Of a stretch of DNA of 64,000 nucleotides, positions 21,981 to 33,797 are shown piece by piece (position 1 is the first letter of the stretch; each line of letters opens with the position of its first letter). A model generated the notes under the pieces. That model ran no database searches. It was not told where the DNA came from and was given only the letters and a program-made list of their open reading frames with translations. The stretch is from contig OV884057.1 of the NCBI GenBank assembly GCA_930367215.1, positions 111,935,284-111,999,283 of the forward strand, read 5' to 3'. Origin of the DNA: Pollenia angustigena (lineage: Eukaryota; Arthropoda; Insecta; Diptera; Polleniidae). A program made the translations under genes and the position numbers.

Positions 21981-22387
21981 AATGTATTATTTGTTGTTGC
22001 TAGAAGCTCCACTTGGAGTAGCGTTCTTATAAATATTGTAAGACACGTTAACTAAAATAAAAAAAAAATCATTACAACCTTGATTTATCCCGAACGTTTT
22101 TCTTTCTGTGTATTTCTTTAATATTAGTTCCTCTTCAAAAAATAACCCTCACTGTCATAAATCTTACAAAAAAAAAAAAAAAAATAGTAGTATCAAAAGA
22201 CAATTCGTGAAAGCAAAATCCGCAACAATAATTTTGTGTTCATTACGGACCATTTGAAAAATCACATAGAAATTTTGATACCGAGATAAAATAAGACAGG
22301 GAAAAACTATTGGTAGCTTCATGCCCAAAATCTTTTGATCAGGTATACATTTTTGTTAACTTGAAACCTGCTACTTAAATAAGTTTA

Positions 22388-22826
22388 CTATTAAATTAAC
22401 CCGTTCGCGACCAACATTTTTAAGGGGATATTAAAAAAACAAGTAAAAAGTATAATTAATACTAAAAAAAATACAAAAGTGTTAAAATTTAACAAATAAC
22501 AAAATGCAAGGAATTATCAAAAAATATCTAACAAAAACTTTTTTCGCTAATTTAGTTCAGTGTATTGCTTGCGTGACATAATTTTATATTCTTTATAAGC
22601 AGACCAATTTTTCTCCGCAATATCGGTCGGTATTTTGCAAATGACAGAGACACTCTGAAAAACAGTGAATTCATTTGAATTCGCTAGTGCATATGACCTT
22701 GTTAAATGTGCCTTGATAGCAATTATATTATTTTTGAACTATACAACGGGACTTATATTTTTTCATATTTTTTTTTTTTAAATGTCCTCTAAAAAATGTT
22801 GGTCACGAACGGGTGAATTTAATAGG
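22388..22826. mobile_element. MITE with about 40-bp terminal inverted repeats
   Basis: CTATTAAATT.ACCCGTTCG and GACCAACATTTTT at the left are mirrored at the right (AAAAAATGTTGGTCACGAAC then GGGTGAATTTAATAG). About 440 bp, non-coding, flanking duplication not resolved. Confidence 0.7.
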
Positions 22827-22890
22827 TGTTTCTTGCACAAAGATATGTTTTGTGTAGTTACAAAATGGGTTTTTAATGATGTCTTAGTGA

Positions 22891-24572
22891 ATGGTATAAT
22901 ATGTAAATTACAGTATTGCGCGCTCCGAATATAATACTACAAAGACATTGGCATATGATTACTACCTAGCCCGTATGAGATTAAAGTTGAAAACTAACCA
23001 AAAAGCATTTTATAAATTTATTAATTCGAAACGTCGAGCTTCTGAATATCCTAAATTTTTTAAATATGGTTCCTGTATTACTGATGACGACACACTGATT
23101 AGCAACATGTTCGCGAATTTCTTTGCTACTACATATTCTAAAAAAAACGTACGATCGTAATTCTCCCTGTCCATTTAATTTATCGCATTCAGCTGGTATA
23201 CATTTTTCTTTTATGAGTAATGAAACAGTTCTATTAAACTTAAGATCATTAAAAGCGACCAATAATTCTGGCCCTGAAGGAATACCTAGTTGTATTCTTA
23301 AAAATTGTGCCGAAACTCTGAGGGCCCACTTAATACAATCTTCAACAAATTTATGGAATTGTGCTATTTACCCGCCGAATGGAAAAAATCGTTTGCAAAT
23401 TCGATGTTGCAAACTATAACAGATGTAATTTACACGGATTTCAGTAAAGCCTTTGACAAAGTGAACCATGAAATGCTACTAAGCAAAATATCACTAATGG
23501 GATTTAGTTATACAGCCCTGAAGTGGCTGCGTTCTTATTTACTTGATAGAACAAAACATGTAAAGCTTAGAAATGTTACCTCAACAAACATATAAGTCAC
23601 TTCTGGTGTTCCCCAGGGAAGACATCTTGGCCCTACACTGTTCACGTTATTTATAAATGACCTCCCATCTGTTATCTTGTATTCCATTGTACTCATGTAT
23701 GCAGATGATGTCAAAATATTCAAGAGCTTTAATGACTCTAATCAACAACTTTTACTGCAGTCTGATATTGATAAATTTTCCCAATGGTGTACAATTAATT
23801 TAATGGACCTTAATATTAAAAAATTTTACCATATGACATTCTACAGAACTAACAAACTAGATTCTCGATACTATGTTAATGGAATAATTCTTGAAAAAGT
23901 GGACAACATAACTGATCTGGGCTTTTTGTTGGATCATAGGCTAAATTTCCGTAATCATATTGCGTTAACGGTGTTCTTGGTTTTATGAAACGGTGGTCTG
24001 GAGAATTTTCCGACCCCTATGTCACGAAACAACTTTATACATCTTTGGTTCGGCCAATTCTTGAATATGGATCCATTGTATGGGCTCCTTGCTATTCCAT
24101 TCATATAAATAGTATTGAATCAGTACAAAAACAATTTTTGATTTTTTGTTTATGTGGTCTTGGTTGGAATTCGTATGTTCTGCCATCGTATGTTAATAGA
24201 CTTGCTCTTATTAAGCTGCCAACTTTAAAAAGCCGCCGTGTTATGCTGAGTATACCTTTTTTCTTGGATTGATTCGTGGTGAAATTGACTCTACGTTCCT
24301 GCTTAGTGAAATTAACTTTTGGGTTCCAAATAGGCCAACTCGTAACTTACAGCTCATCAGTCTTAACAACTACAGATCCGTTTATGCTAATAATGACTCC
24401 TTTCGTCGCATTTGTGAAAATTTTAATAAATTGTATCATTTTATAGATATTTCTGAAAGCAATGATATTTTTAAAAGAAAACTAATTTTGTATTTAAATA
24501 GCTTGTATTCACACCTGTATTACATTCTTTAGTCTGTAAGGATTTATAATCTAACCAAATAAATAAATAAAA
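22891..24572 (+). mobile_element. 5'-truncated Jockey-type LINE insertion
   Basis: The 3' end after the stop is a short UTR with the tail AAATAAATAAATAAAAAAA. ATGTCTTAGTG before the element (about 22,879-22,889) and ATGTCTTATAGTG after it (24,574-24,586) look like an imperfect target duplication. Confidence 0.55.
22918..24532 (+). pseudogene. Jockey-type LINE reverse transcriptase, 5' truncated with internal deletion
   Basis: Pieces in order: A-R-S-E-Y-N-T-T-K-T-L-A and Y-L-A-R-M-R-L-K-L; N-S-G-P-E-G-I-P-S-C-I-L-K-N; V-I-Y-T-D-F-S-K-A-F-D-K-V-N-H; G-V-P-Q-G; M-Y-A-D-D-V-K-I-F (the catalytic Y-A-D-D box); then the thumb and C-terminal region ending at TAG 24,530-24,532. Several frameshifts and stops. 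About 80-90 residues covering early RT motifs are missing between K-K-S-F near 23,395 and V-I-Y-T-D at 23,429. Self-copying retroelement, now dead. Confidence 0.87.
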
Positions 24573-24586
24573 AAATGTCTTATAGT

Positions 24587-25384
24587 GCAATTAAGTGGTA
24601 ATTTTTTACTAAAATACCAAGCGGTGGTAAACATCTTTATCATATAAGAAATGCAAATCGGACAAAAAAAATGGCCAAGTTATTTAAATTTTCATTAAAA
24701 TCGAATTGAATTGAATGCAGAATCGAAGAATTCCTAAAAGTTTATTATATTTGGCCACTCATTGGACAAAATAAAATTTACCGAACTTTTTATTCAAGAA
24801 AAATACCATTTTTGACGCGGTTTAGTTCAGGGGAGATTATCGCTAGAGCCCAAGTATTTTGGGAATCATCATAAAAAAATGGCAAAGGTTATTTTCAGGT
24901 GGGTACAACTTTAACTTTGTTTGCCCATTTAATGTGAGTCGGTCTAATGTGCATGCTTTAGTAAAGGGTATCATATGGCTGGATTTAACGAACTCTACAG
25001 AGGTAAATGAAGAAGATTGCTTTCCAGCTTTTCTTTAAAGATTATTATGCCATCAGTTTATTTTAACTTGCGTATTTTTTGCAGTGTTTCACATTTTTGT
25101 GAGATTTTCTATTTTATATTAACACAGGGAAATAAAAGAATATGAACAGCCTGCCGCTGGCTACAAATAAAATAATACAAACAAATCAAACTTTATGTAT
25201 TTGATTACAAATTGATGATATTGATATTTTTGTGATAGAAACTGATTATAATTTTAAAATTGTATCTTGGGGTTTACGATTAAATAATAAATTAAAATAC
25301 GCAAATACAGGTCATCCTAAAAAAGAGCGGCAAGATTTTTAACAAATCTATTGGCCATATATTTTACTAAAACAAACTGACGCA
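24587..25384. other. Intergenic
   Basis: AT-rich. No gene or clear repeat recognised. Confidence 0.5.
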
Positions 25385-25924
25385 CTGTGGACTAGAGGTC
25401 TGCAAGAATAAATAAAAACCAATTTCAACACACTCACATGTTTTTTAACTACAATGTGTCGAGCACCCAATAATAAAGAAACAAATGAAATAATAACCAA
25501 AGACAAAACGAATAAAAACTCATTCAATAGAGTCAACTCAAGTCAAATGAGTGAAATATTCATATATAATTTGAATGTAAAATTTCTGTTTTAAATTTAA
25601 TTGTTTGTGCTGCTTCATATATGAGGTTTGGTGTAAGAAATCATGATGTAATTTTTCAGGTCAATCCGACGGACGGTGGCTAGCCGTGCCGGGTGGGGCC
25701 CAAAGTTCCCCATATTATAAAAAAAAAAACATCTTTTCTATCAGATCTTTATAGTTATACTAGTTGAAAAGCCGAAAATCAAAAATATGGCTTCGTTACG
25801 GTCTTCCGCAGAGAAAGTACTTCAAGTTTCCTATGTCATCAGATGGCTTCAGAAAGTTGCGGAAAGAATAGGACATACATGCAAACATCCTGACATACTA
25901 AGAAATTATATATTGTATAGATAG

Positions 25925-26480
25925 ATTAACATATGTTCGCGCAACTCAAAAACGCTTTAGCTTATTGAAAAACTAAAAAAACCCGAAATTCCGCAATAAA
26001 ATTTACTTTAAGAAAGGTAAAACGTTTTTCTTATATGCGCAGTCGTTTTGGAAACATAATTTTTTTCTGGAAAAAAAAATTATTTTTTTATTAAAATTTC
26101 GGAATTTTTGTTTTTAAAAATTCATAAAAAAAAATGAAAAATGCAGCTATGCTTCTAATTTTATGCAGACATATAAAAAACAACATTGCAAACAAAACAA
26201 GCTATAAATGATTAAAATCTGTAAACAACTTTTGATTTTATGTATTCACAAAAGATGTGGCGGTTTAATAAAATTCTTAAATTAATTAATTAAAATTTTT
26301 TCGTCTTTTGTGAATACATCAAATCAAAAGATGTTTACAGATTTTAATCATTTATAGCTTGTCTAAAACGACTGCGCATATAAGAAAAACGTTTAACCTT
26401 TCTTAAAGTAAATTTTATTGCGGTATTTCGGTTTTTTTAGTTTTTCAATAAACTAAAGCGTTTTTGAGTTACGCGAACAT
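25925..26480. repeat. Large imperfect palindrome
   Basis: The arm with GTTCGCGCAACTCAAAAACGC (25,933 on) to AAAACGTTTTTCTTATATGCGCAGTCG is mirrored after about 26,285 (CGACTGCGCATATAAGAAAAACG to TTTTTGAGTTACGCGAAC). Centre near 26,282 at AATTAATTAATT. The left arm holds about 110 bp extra. Its outer halves are copies of the tandem unit that follows. Confidence 0.75.
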
Positions 26481-27708
26481 ATGTTGTGCAACCTCCTTAA
26501 TTTTCGAAATAACGGTATATCTCGAAAACCAAAGCCAACACATACTACGTTTATACGTAGCCTATTCGCGAATAAAAATTATTTGCGATTAACTAACTTA
26601 CTGTTTATATGTCTATTTCTTAATGAAAATTCTTATTTTTAAGTGATGCCAGATGGAAAATTTATTCATTTAGTAACATTGTATGTTTATAAACTTTTTA
26701 TTTTTTAAGTGAAAAAGATCAAAAATTATTGTGTATTTTGAAATAAATTTGCACATTTTTGATTTAATTTTACTTTTGTTGTCATATGAATGTGCCACAT
26801 CGAAATAAAAACGTAAAACGGTTAAAAGTGTGGTAATGCTTAAAATCTTATTTGCAAATAGTGTCGTTAATCAGGAATTGTTTTCATGAGTTAGCTATTC
26901 GCAAATAAAAATTTAATTCACTGTTTATGCGGCAATATTCTCTACTTGCAATATATTTATTTGCGAATAAGTGGTGCGTATAAACGTAGTTATAAAGAAA
27001 AAAGTTTTAACTTTCTTAAAGTAAATTTTATTGCGGAGTTTCGGTTTTTTTAAATTTTTCAATAAACTAAAGCGTTTTTGAGTTACGCGAACATATGTTG
27101 TGCAACCTCCTTAATTTTCGATATAACGGTATATCTCGAAAACAAAAGCCAACATAAAGAAAAACGTTTTAACTTTCTTAAAGTAAATTTTATTGCGGAA
27201 TTTCGGTTTTTTTTAGTTTTTCAATAAACTAAAGCGTTTTTGAGTTACACGAACATATGTTGTGCAACCTCCTTAATTTTCGAAATAACGGTATATCTCG
27301 AAAACCAAAGCCAACATAAAGAAAAAAGTTTTAACTTTCTTAAAGTAAATTTTATTGCGGAATTTCGGTTTTTTTTAGTTTTTCAATAAACTAAAGCGTT
27401 TTTGAGTTACACGAACATATGTTGTGCAACCTCCTTAATTTTCGAAATAACGGTATATCTCGAAAACAAAAGCCAACATAAAGAAAAACGTTTTAACTTT
27501 CTTAAAGTAAATTTTATTGCGGAAATTTCGGTTTTTTTTAGTTTTTCAATAAACTAAAGAGTTTTTGAGTTACACGAACATATGTTGTGCAACCTCCTTA
27601 ATTTTCGAAATAACGGTATATCTCGAAAACCAAAGCCAACATAAAGAAAAAAGTTTTAACTTTCTTAAAGTAAATTTTATTGCGGAATTTCGGTTTTTTT
27701 AGTTTTTG
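26390..27708. repeat. Tandem array, about 163-bp unit, about five copies
   Basis: Unit runs from AACATAAAGAAAAA to ATATCTCGAAAACCAAAGCC. Unit starts at 27,151, 27,312, 27,475 and 27,638 give periods of 161-163. The first unit (26,390-26,550) is separated from the second by a MITE at 26,551-26,990, and the last copy is partial. Satellite-like expansion inside a hAT element. Confidence 0.88.
26551..26990. mobile_element. MITE inserted in the tandem array
   Basis: Left ACTACGTTTATACG...TTCGCGAATAAA, right TTTATTTGCGAATAA...CGTATAAACGTAGT, mutually inverted. The uninterrupted junction AACATAAAG in the neighbouring units shows the empty site. Non-coding, about 440 bp. Confidence 0.7.
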
Positions 27709-27896
27709 TATTCAAATAAATGTATGGACATTCAATAATTCAAAAATTATTCGAATATTTTTTGTAAACTTGCTCTCTCTAACGGGTCATTCCACTGTTT
27801 TGTTATTTATGAATGGCTCTCAAATTCATTTACTGCTGTACTAGTAAACAAGTATTTTATTCCATTCATTCTCTCTTATTTTTGTATATGGTTTAA

Positions 27897-29796
27897 GGTC
27901 CCATTAGCCGACCGTAAATGTGGAAATGTAAATGTAATGTAAACAGCTGATCGTTTCTGTTATATGGAAAGCAATGCAAATGCTTAACTGACTGTAATGT
28001 CACTTAAGGCCATTTTAGACTATAATACTTTGTGTTAAGACATGTCAAAAACTTACAAATAATTCATAATGAAATTTGGCAGTCGTATGGTTCTCTCTAT
28101 ATTTTGAAATTTTTCTAAACGATTAGATTTTTCATTTTATCAGAATTGTGTTTTTACAAAAGCACAAGAAGAAAATCAGGGATGGAAAATTAAAATTTTG
28201 TGCACAAATATTCACTATTATTTTTTCTAATAAAAAATTGCAAAACGATAAAAAAAATATAAAATTTCAAGTGAATTCTTTTAAAATTTAAATAAATCAC
28301 AAATATCTGTTGTAAAAAATCGTTAAATACGGTACACAGACGAAAAAAAAATTAAAAAATATGATTGTATCAACTTTTCCACCCTAGAAAAAAATAAAAA
28401 AAACAGCTGTTGAATAATTTGCCGGCCACATCAAAATAAAAATTATTAAATATTAAAGAAATATTAAAAATAAAGCAAAAATATATCTGAGGACCAAGGT
28501 GCAGGTTTAAATGTGCAAGTTAGTGAATAATTCGCCAGCTAACAATGTTACAATGCTTAATAAAATGTATTTTCGTCTTTATTTTGTAATCTAAAGTGGA
28601 TCTCATAAATCACAAAGATTTTACTTTTTATTTGAAGTGTGATAGTGTAGAAGCAAAATGTAATGAAAAAAAATTTCTCTTTGATTTTTTGACAATCAGA
28701 CCAAAAATCATTTCATTTTGTAAGACCAAAAGTCTTAAGACTTGTGTGATAGTGTAAAACAGCCTTTAACCGTAACGTGCCAACCTGTAGAAAATAGAAT
28801 TTCATTACGAGGTTACGTGACAGTTGTAGATAGTGATGGGCTGCTTATATTTTAAATGCAATGCGGGTAAAATCACTCTTTTTGTTTGGTACTTTTTCAG
28901 TTATAATATCTGTGGACTTTTGACAAAATAAGTTACAATCCATACATATTTTCATTTATACAAATATATGTTTAGATGTATAAAATTAACAAATGTATAC
29001 ACGCTGCAAATAATAGGACCAGTCCAAACACGCGTGTAAAGAGTAGTCCACAAGGGACCAGGACTAGTCCACAAGTAACCCAAACGTATGGAAAAAACCT
29101 GGTCTATTTAACATTACGATGTCCTAGGAGAGGACCATAAAACCCACCTTTGGACCACTAAGGAGTAGTTTTAAAACTACTCCATGGTATATAACCCACC
29201 TTTGGACCAGTAAGGAGTAGTTTTAAAACTACTCCATGGTATACTCAAGAGGATTAGTTTTTAAGTCGTTTAAAAACGAAAGCATGTCGTTAAAAAACGA
29301 AGACATGTCGTCTCACTACAAACACTTTTTAACAATGAAATGGTCCATGCTTGCATTACATCGGACTAGTCCATGGAGTAGTCCATTTTATCAAAATGGG
29401 TCAGGTGGTCCAATTTTATTTGCAGGGCATATCCACAAACAAACAAAGTCTGGTTTTTAGTGGTATCAAAGCCTTGTTTAGGTGTATGCACATATTTGTT
29501 TTTTGTAAATCTGTAATATTAATATCAAATATTAAATTATTTATTTATTTATACATGGTAGAAATACAGTTTTAATACTATTTATATCACTTGGTACTTT
29601 TTCTGCAAAGCGGTCACCATTTCAACATTTTTAATTCTCATCACTGTGTGTGTTGTTTTATGTATACTAATGCTTTTTTGTTTTTGGTTGTGAAAAACAG
29701 CTGACACGTTCTTACATGTTCTATAAGTGCACAAACGAGCTTACAGTACGTTACGGTACTTTACATTGCATTTAATTACATTTACGGGCGGCTAAA
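27897..29796. mobile_element. Non-autonomous element with Harbinger-like ends
   Basis: Left TTA-AGGTCCCATTAGCCG then CCGTAAATGT; right ACATTTACGGGCGGCTAAAG then CGGC-TTA. The inverted ends carry the same TTAGCC core as the TTA-flanked MITE at 31,218. About 1.9 kb, non-coding. End alignment is imperfect, so boundaries are approximate. Confidence 0.5.
29137..29245. repeat. Tandem duplication in an AGTCC/GGACT-rich segment
   Basis: Two copies of about 55 bp starting AACCCACCTTTGGACCA and ending ACTACTCCATGGTATA. The surrounding 28,990-29,420 repeats the motifs AGTCCA, GGACTAGTCC and GGACCA on both strands. Confidence 0.75.
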
Positions 29797-29895
29797 GCGG
29801 CTTATATTTTTGAATGTTTAATATTTGAGTAAATGTTGTGCACTTTGAATAAAGGCAAACAAGTGAATTATTCAAAGCAGACCTCTACTGTGGAC

Positions 29896-30280
29896 CATAT
29901 TTTGAGAAGGCGGTGGAAAATTATTTTTTTATGGTTACCGATTTTAGAGTTATCTTTCTAATTTGAAAATAAATAACACTGAACCTTGGGAGCCAAAAAA
30001 TTACAGCCTTATTTCAACTTTATTACAGTGAACAGGGTTACGTAACGACGTGACCATATGTTAAATCGTATTTTCAGGACGTAGGACGTATCAGGACGTA
30101 TATAAAAACTAGGTAATCCATTCATACGTAACATTAATATGTTGTATCATTCTATTTATGTGGTGGTGTCTAAAAAATCAGAATCAACGTTTTCGTAAAT
30201 AGCAGGAAAAAATAATTCCAAAAGATATCTTTATAAAAATTGTTAAATGAAATATTGCAAAAAATGGGAGATATGTAATA
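29896..30280. other. Intergenic
   Basis: AT-rich, nothing recognised. Confidence 0.5.
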
Positions 30281-30553
30281 TCGTCCGCTCATTATTGGTT
30301 TGGATTTATTTTGTACGTTTTTGTATGAGGAATTTTCTGCATTCGCCAAACAGTGGCGTGTAGAGCAAAACAATACTTAATAAACTTTAAAATAGTTGAT
30401 ATGGAGAAAAGTTAATGCCTTTTATCTCAGAAGCCATAAAAAATTTGGTGAAACTGGCTTTAGATTCAGAATTGAGGTAGTTAAATATACCCCATGCCTA
30501 ACTAAATTTTTTTTGAAAATGGTCGGTAGGTCAAGCCAATAATGAGCTGACGA
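30281..30553. mobile_element. TA-flanked MITE with TCGTC ends
   Basis: Left TCGTCCGCTCATTATTGGTT, right mirrored AAGCCAATAATGAGCTGACGA, flanked by TA on both sides (30,279-30,280; 30,554-30,555). 273 bp, non-coding. The TA target suggests Tc1/mariner. Confidence 0.7.
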
Positions 30554-30555
30554 TA

Positions 30556-31214
30556 TAGCCTTAATGAAAACTTTACGTTTATAATAAATCGGAAATTATG
30601 CTACAAAACCACAAAAAAAATTCATTATATTAATTTATTTTTACGTTACCTAGTAAAAACTTCGCTTACTTTTTCAAAATGAAAAGCTTCCTTTACTTAT
30701 TATTTAGCATCTTACTTCTATAATGTTTTTTATGTTTTTCTGATTACTCAACACCTTATTTTGTAGCCGAAGTTTTTACTGGGTTACTTACTATTTTATT
30801 CAAAAGCTAATACATCTTTTATATTGATTTCTTAAAAACAAAAAAAAAAACGAAAAATAATATTTCCTTTTTCAATGTAAAATATCATTCAAATTTAAAG
30901 AATGCTCTAATTTCTACAATTATTCAATGAAAAATAAAAATGTTGTTTAAACATACAATTAAACAACTTAATTAAAACGTAAATTTGTAATATTTTACTG
31001 TATGGTTTTATCCTCAAATCATACATCAAAGTTAACGTAGCCCGAATGTAACGTGTTTCGTATCATTAATAACATAACGATATGTAAGAAAGAAAGAAAA
31101 TTTTAATATCTTTGACGAGTTCCCAAATGGACAATTTTTAATATCAATTTTGGTATTATAGAGATTTTTACCAGAAACGCACCGTTCAATCTTGTATCCA
31201 GAAATAAAAATGAC
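30556..31214. other. Intergenic
   Basis: AT-rich, nothing recognised. Confidence 0.5.
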
Positions 31215-31217
31215 TTA

Positions 31218-31394
31218 AGGCTCAGTTAGCCGGGAGTAACAGTAACCTTACCGTAAAAAAGTAAGACCAATCTATTTCTTACAGATTGAGACGTAACATC
31301 TTACTGCTAACTGTAATCGTTCTAATTGCTTAACATACAACAAAATGAATCAGCTGATTTTCAACGTTACTGTTACTCCCGGCTAACTGAGCCT
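31218..31394. mobile_element. Harbinger MITE, TTA target duplication
   Basis: 177 bp with about 29-bp terminal inverted repeats beginning AGGCTCAGTTAGCCGGGAGT, flanked by TTA at 31,215-31,217 and 31,395-31,397. TTA is the PIF/Harbinger target. Confidence 0.85.
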
Positions 31395-32136
31395 TTAGGC
31401 TTTTATTTCATTTTAAGAATTTTTTAGAATAAAAACCTTTAATAATTGCCCGCCGAAATATACCAGGCCAAATCCTCAACGCTGAAATTCTTGTTCCTCT
31501 GATATCCGACGTTTGGAAGCAGAACGCATTGCATAGAAAAGGTATTCCGCCGAAGCTTGGAATTTCATGCAAATGCATACTTGCAGTCAGTGATGCTAAC
31601 TTAGTGCTTTTGGCACTTTGATGCCTCAAAACGCCAAAATTGTATAAATAGTGCCAAAGTAAAAAAAGCACTAACTTGGTGCTTCTTCAATTTTTCGTTA
31701 GTGCTTTTAGTGCTGTTTACAATTTTTATTTTTTTCTACCATTTTTTAAAACTACGATTATATAGATGTTGTATTAGTTCAACTTTGCTATTTGGGGTAC
31801 AATTTTGAGAAGGCTTGTAAAGATTTTAAGATTTCAAATGATAAAAAAGTGATACAAGTAAGTTACATTCGTTTTATCTAAAACTTAATTTACGAGGTTA
31901 GAGCTAGGTTTCCTAGCAATTTGGAAATTTTACGAAACGTTGCACTTTTGAGCGTTGACAACATATTTAGTAATCGTAATAAAAACGATGTATTTCGGTA
32001 AACATTTTGTTGCTGGGATAATATCGATATTTTCTACTATCGATATTTATCGATAGTTCAGATTTCACTATCGATATATCGATATTACCATCGACTGAAT
32101 GTTTTTACTTGTGCAGGAAAACTTTAATTATTTTTT

Positions 32137-32228
32137 AATCCAAATGTTTTAATATTTTTAATTAGGCTTAAGTTCATGAAATTTAAAAACCATAAATAGT
32201 TCAACAAAATAACCACAATACTAATTAT
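32137..32228 (+). mobile_element. Family A element, 92-bp core-less copy
   Basis: Has both fixed ends of family A (AATCCAAAT... and ...CCACAATACTAATTAT) but lacks the tRNA-like core and arms. Flanked by a perfect 15-bp duplication CTTTAATTATTTTTT (32,122-32,136 and 32,229-32,243). Confidence 0.75.
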
Positions 32229-33191
32229 CTTTAATTATTTTTTTATAAGGCTACAGTATGTTGTTTTTTTTTATCAATTTATTGAATGTATGAGACGTAT
32301 GTATGAATATACGCACGTTATTTTAGATGGCAGTTTTTTAAAAATTGATAAGTACCTTTCTGAAGGAACCGAAGTAACAGGGACTATAAGATATTCCATT
32401 GCAACTTAAAAAAATTTTCTAAATTCTAAACCCATAAAGGTAATCAATCTAGCGGACTTATCCTTTAATGGTCGTTCATTGTTTTGTCTTATGCCTGCAA
32501 TTGCATTTGGATTTGCATTTTTTTACAACATTACAAAAATATTTGACATTTCAGTCCCTATATAAACATGTACAAATTTCGACTTAAAGGCCTTAAATAA
32601 GCAGTAAAAAGCACTGCTAAGCAATCCACACCACTTGCCATTCTTGTTGTTTGTATTCATTGCTGTAATTCAGCGCGAATTAATAAAAGCAATTAAAAAT
32701 TTGCGGCAAAAAAAATGGGTGTGCATAGCTGCTGTTAGATGTCTTCATAGCTGTATTTGAAAATAATAAAAATAAAAAATATCGATATTTATATTTTTCC
32801 TATCGATATTTTTGATATTTTAAGACTATCGATAGTCTATCGATAGTTTCCCAGCACTAGTAGACACTGTTTCAAAAATAGAATATGGATTGGAAAATAT
32901 AAGGAATTGTTAAAAAAAACATGCAGCTTTGCACGATTTTAATTTAGATTTTTTTAACGATAAGGATGTTTATTTAAATATATGCTGTCATTAAGTTTTA
33001 TAAACAATGGTCGGGCATTGCAAATTTTCGGTAATTGCAACAGGCAAGATTTTTTAGAGTTACGAAAATCGCTCGCTCTGTATTACTTTAAAACTGTTGT
33101 ATGGCCAATTTAAACTCCAAATGACTTGGATATTATTTTTATTGAAGATAATAATAATATATTTAAAAATGTTTATATACAAATGTAAATA

Positions 33192-33493
33192 TCGTCGCAG
33201 GTATTAAAGAACGCTGTAACTGACAAAAAATAGAAAATACGTTTTTTATGAAAAAAAAAAAAAAAAATCGTTGCTGTATGCCGCAGAATCACCGGGAACA
33301 ATAGACTTGAGAGGAAATGTTTAGAGCCAATATATAAAGCGTGATACAATAAATATACGTTTTTAAAGTCATGTTCCTAAGTTGTATAGTTTTTGTGATA
33401 TGAACTTTTTTCTACTTTCTTTCAAACAGGTTTTTGGCTCTGGTGAACATTTTATATTTTGTCAGTTACAGCATTCTTTAATTCCTGCGACGA
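33192..33493. mobile_element. TA-flanked MITE with TCGTCG ends
   Basis: 302 bp with terminal inverted repeats of about 45 bp starting TCGTCGCAGG.ATTAAAGAA, flanked by TA. Includes GCTGTAACTGACAAAA in both arms. Non-coding. Confidence 0.8.
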
Positions 33494-33797
33494 TATGTTT
33501 ACTATTTAATCTTAAATAAAAATGGCCGTCGCCTTTTTTTAAAATTGGAGTTATATAATATTCGGCACAGCCGAATGCAACTTGTTTTGTGTTTAATTAA
33601 ATTGTAAAAATAGCTTAGTGCTTTTTTACGCTTTTTTTTTTTTTGCTCGAAATAGTGCTTTTTAGTGCTTTTTCTAAATTTAAAAGTGATTTTTGCTTTC
33701 AAAAAGTTGGCATCACTGCTTGCAGTCAGTGATCCAAAATCAATTTCGACCAGTTATTCTTCCGTTGGGATTTGCTGCAAAATGGCACCATATTTTG

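Larger units (their letters stand above)
25393..29887. mobile_element. 4.5-kb hAT-type element with 8-bp target duplication
   Basis: Left end TAGAGGTCTGCAAGAATAA; right end TTATTCAAAGCAGACCTCTA, its imperfect inverse. Flanked by perfect CTGTGGAC (25,385-25,392 and 29,888-29,895). No transposase. The interior is a palindrome, a 163-bp tandem array, a MITE, a Harbinger-like element and a motif-rich segment. The 0.8-kb element at 62,936 has closely related ends. Confidence 0.78.
31588..33718. mobile_element. hAT-type element with 8-bp target duplication
   Basis: 2,131 bp bounded by CAGTGATGCTAACTTAGTGC and mirrored AAAAAGTTGGCATCACTG, flanked by perfect CTTGCAGT (31,580-31,587 and 33,719-33,726). 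Many AGTGCTTTT subterminal repeats occur on both sides, typical of hAT. No transposase. Hosts a mini SINE-like copy and a MITE. Confidence 0.88.
31425..33797 (+). pseudogene. Unrecognised ORF split by a hAT insertion
   Basis: A plus-strand frame from about 31,425 (I-I-A-R-R-N-I-P-G-Q-I, later I-S-D-V-W-K-Q-N-A-L-H-R-K-G, then C-K-C-I-L-A-V-S-D) is cut by the hAT at 31,588-33,718. It resumes in the same frame after the target duplication (P-K-S-I-S-T-S-Y-S-S-V-G, then K-M-A-P-Y-F-V-I-N-A) and stops at 33,795-33,797 or nearby. A TTTTTAG acceptor-like site precedes it. About 80 codons in total. I do not recognise the protein; it could be an exon of a host gene or of another transposon. Confidence 0.35.

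Noticed and set aside
26390..27708. CRISPR array
   Set aside because: Units are contiguous 163-bp repeats without short repeats and unique spacers, in a eukaryote.
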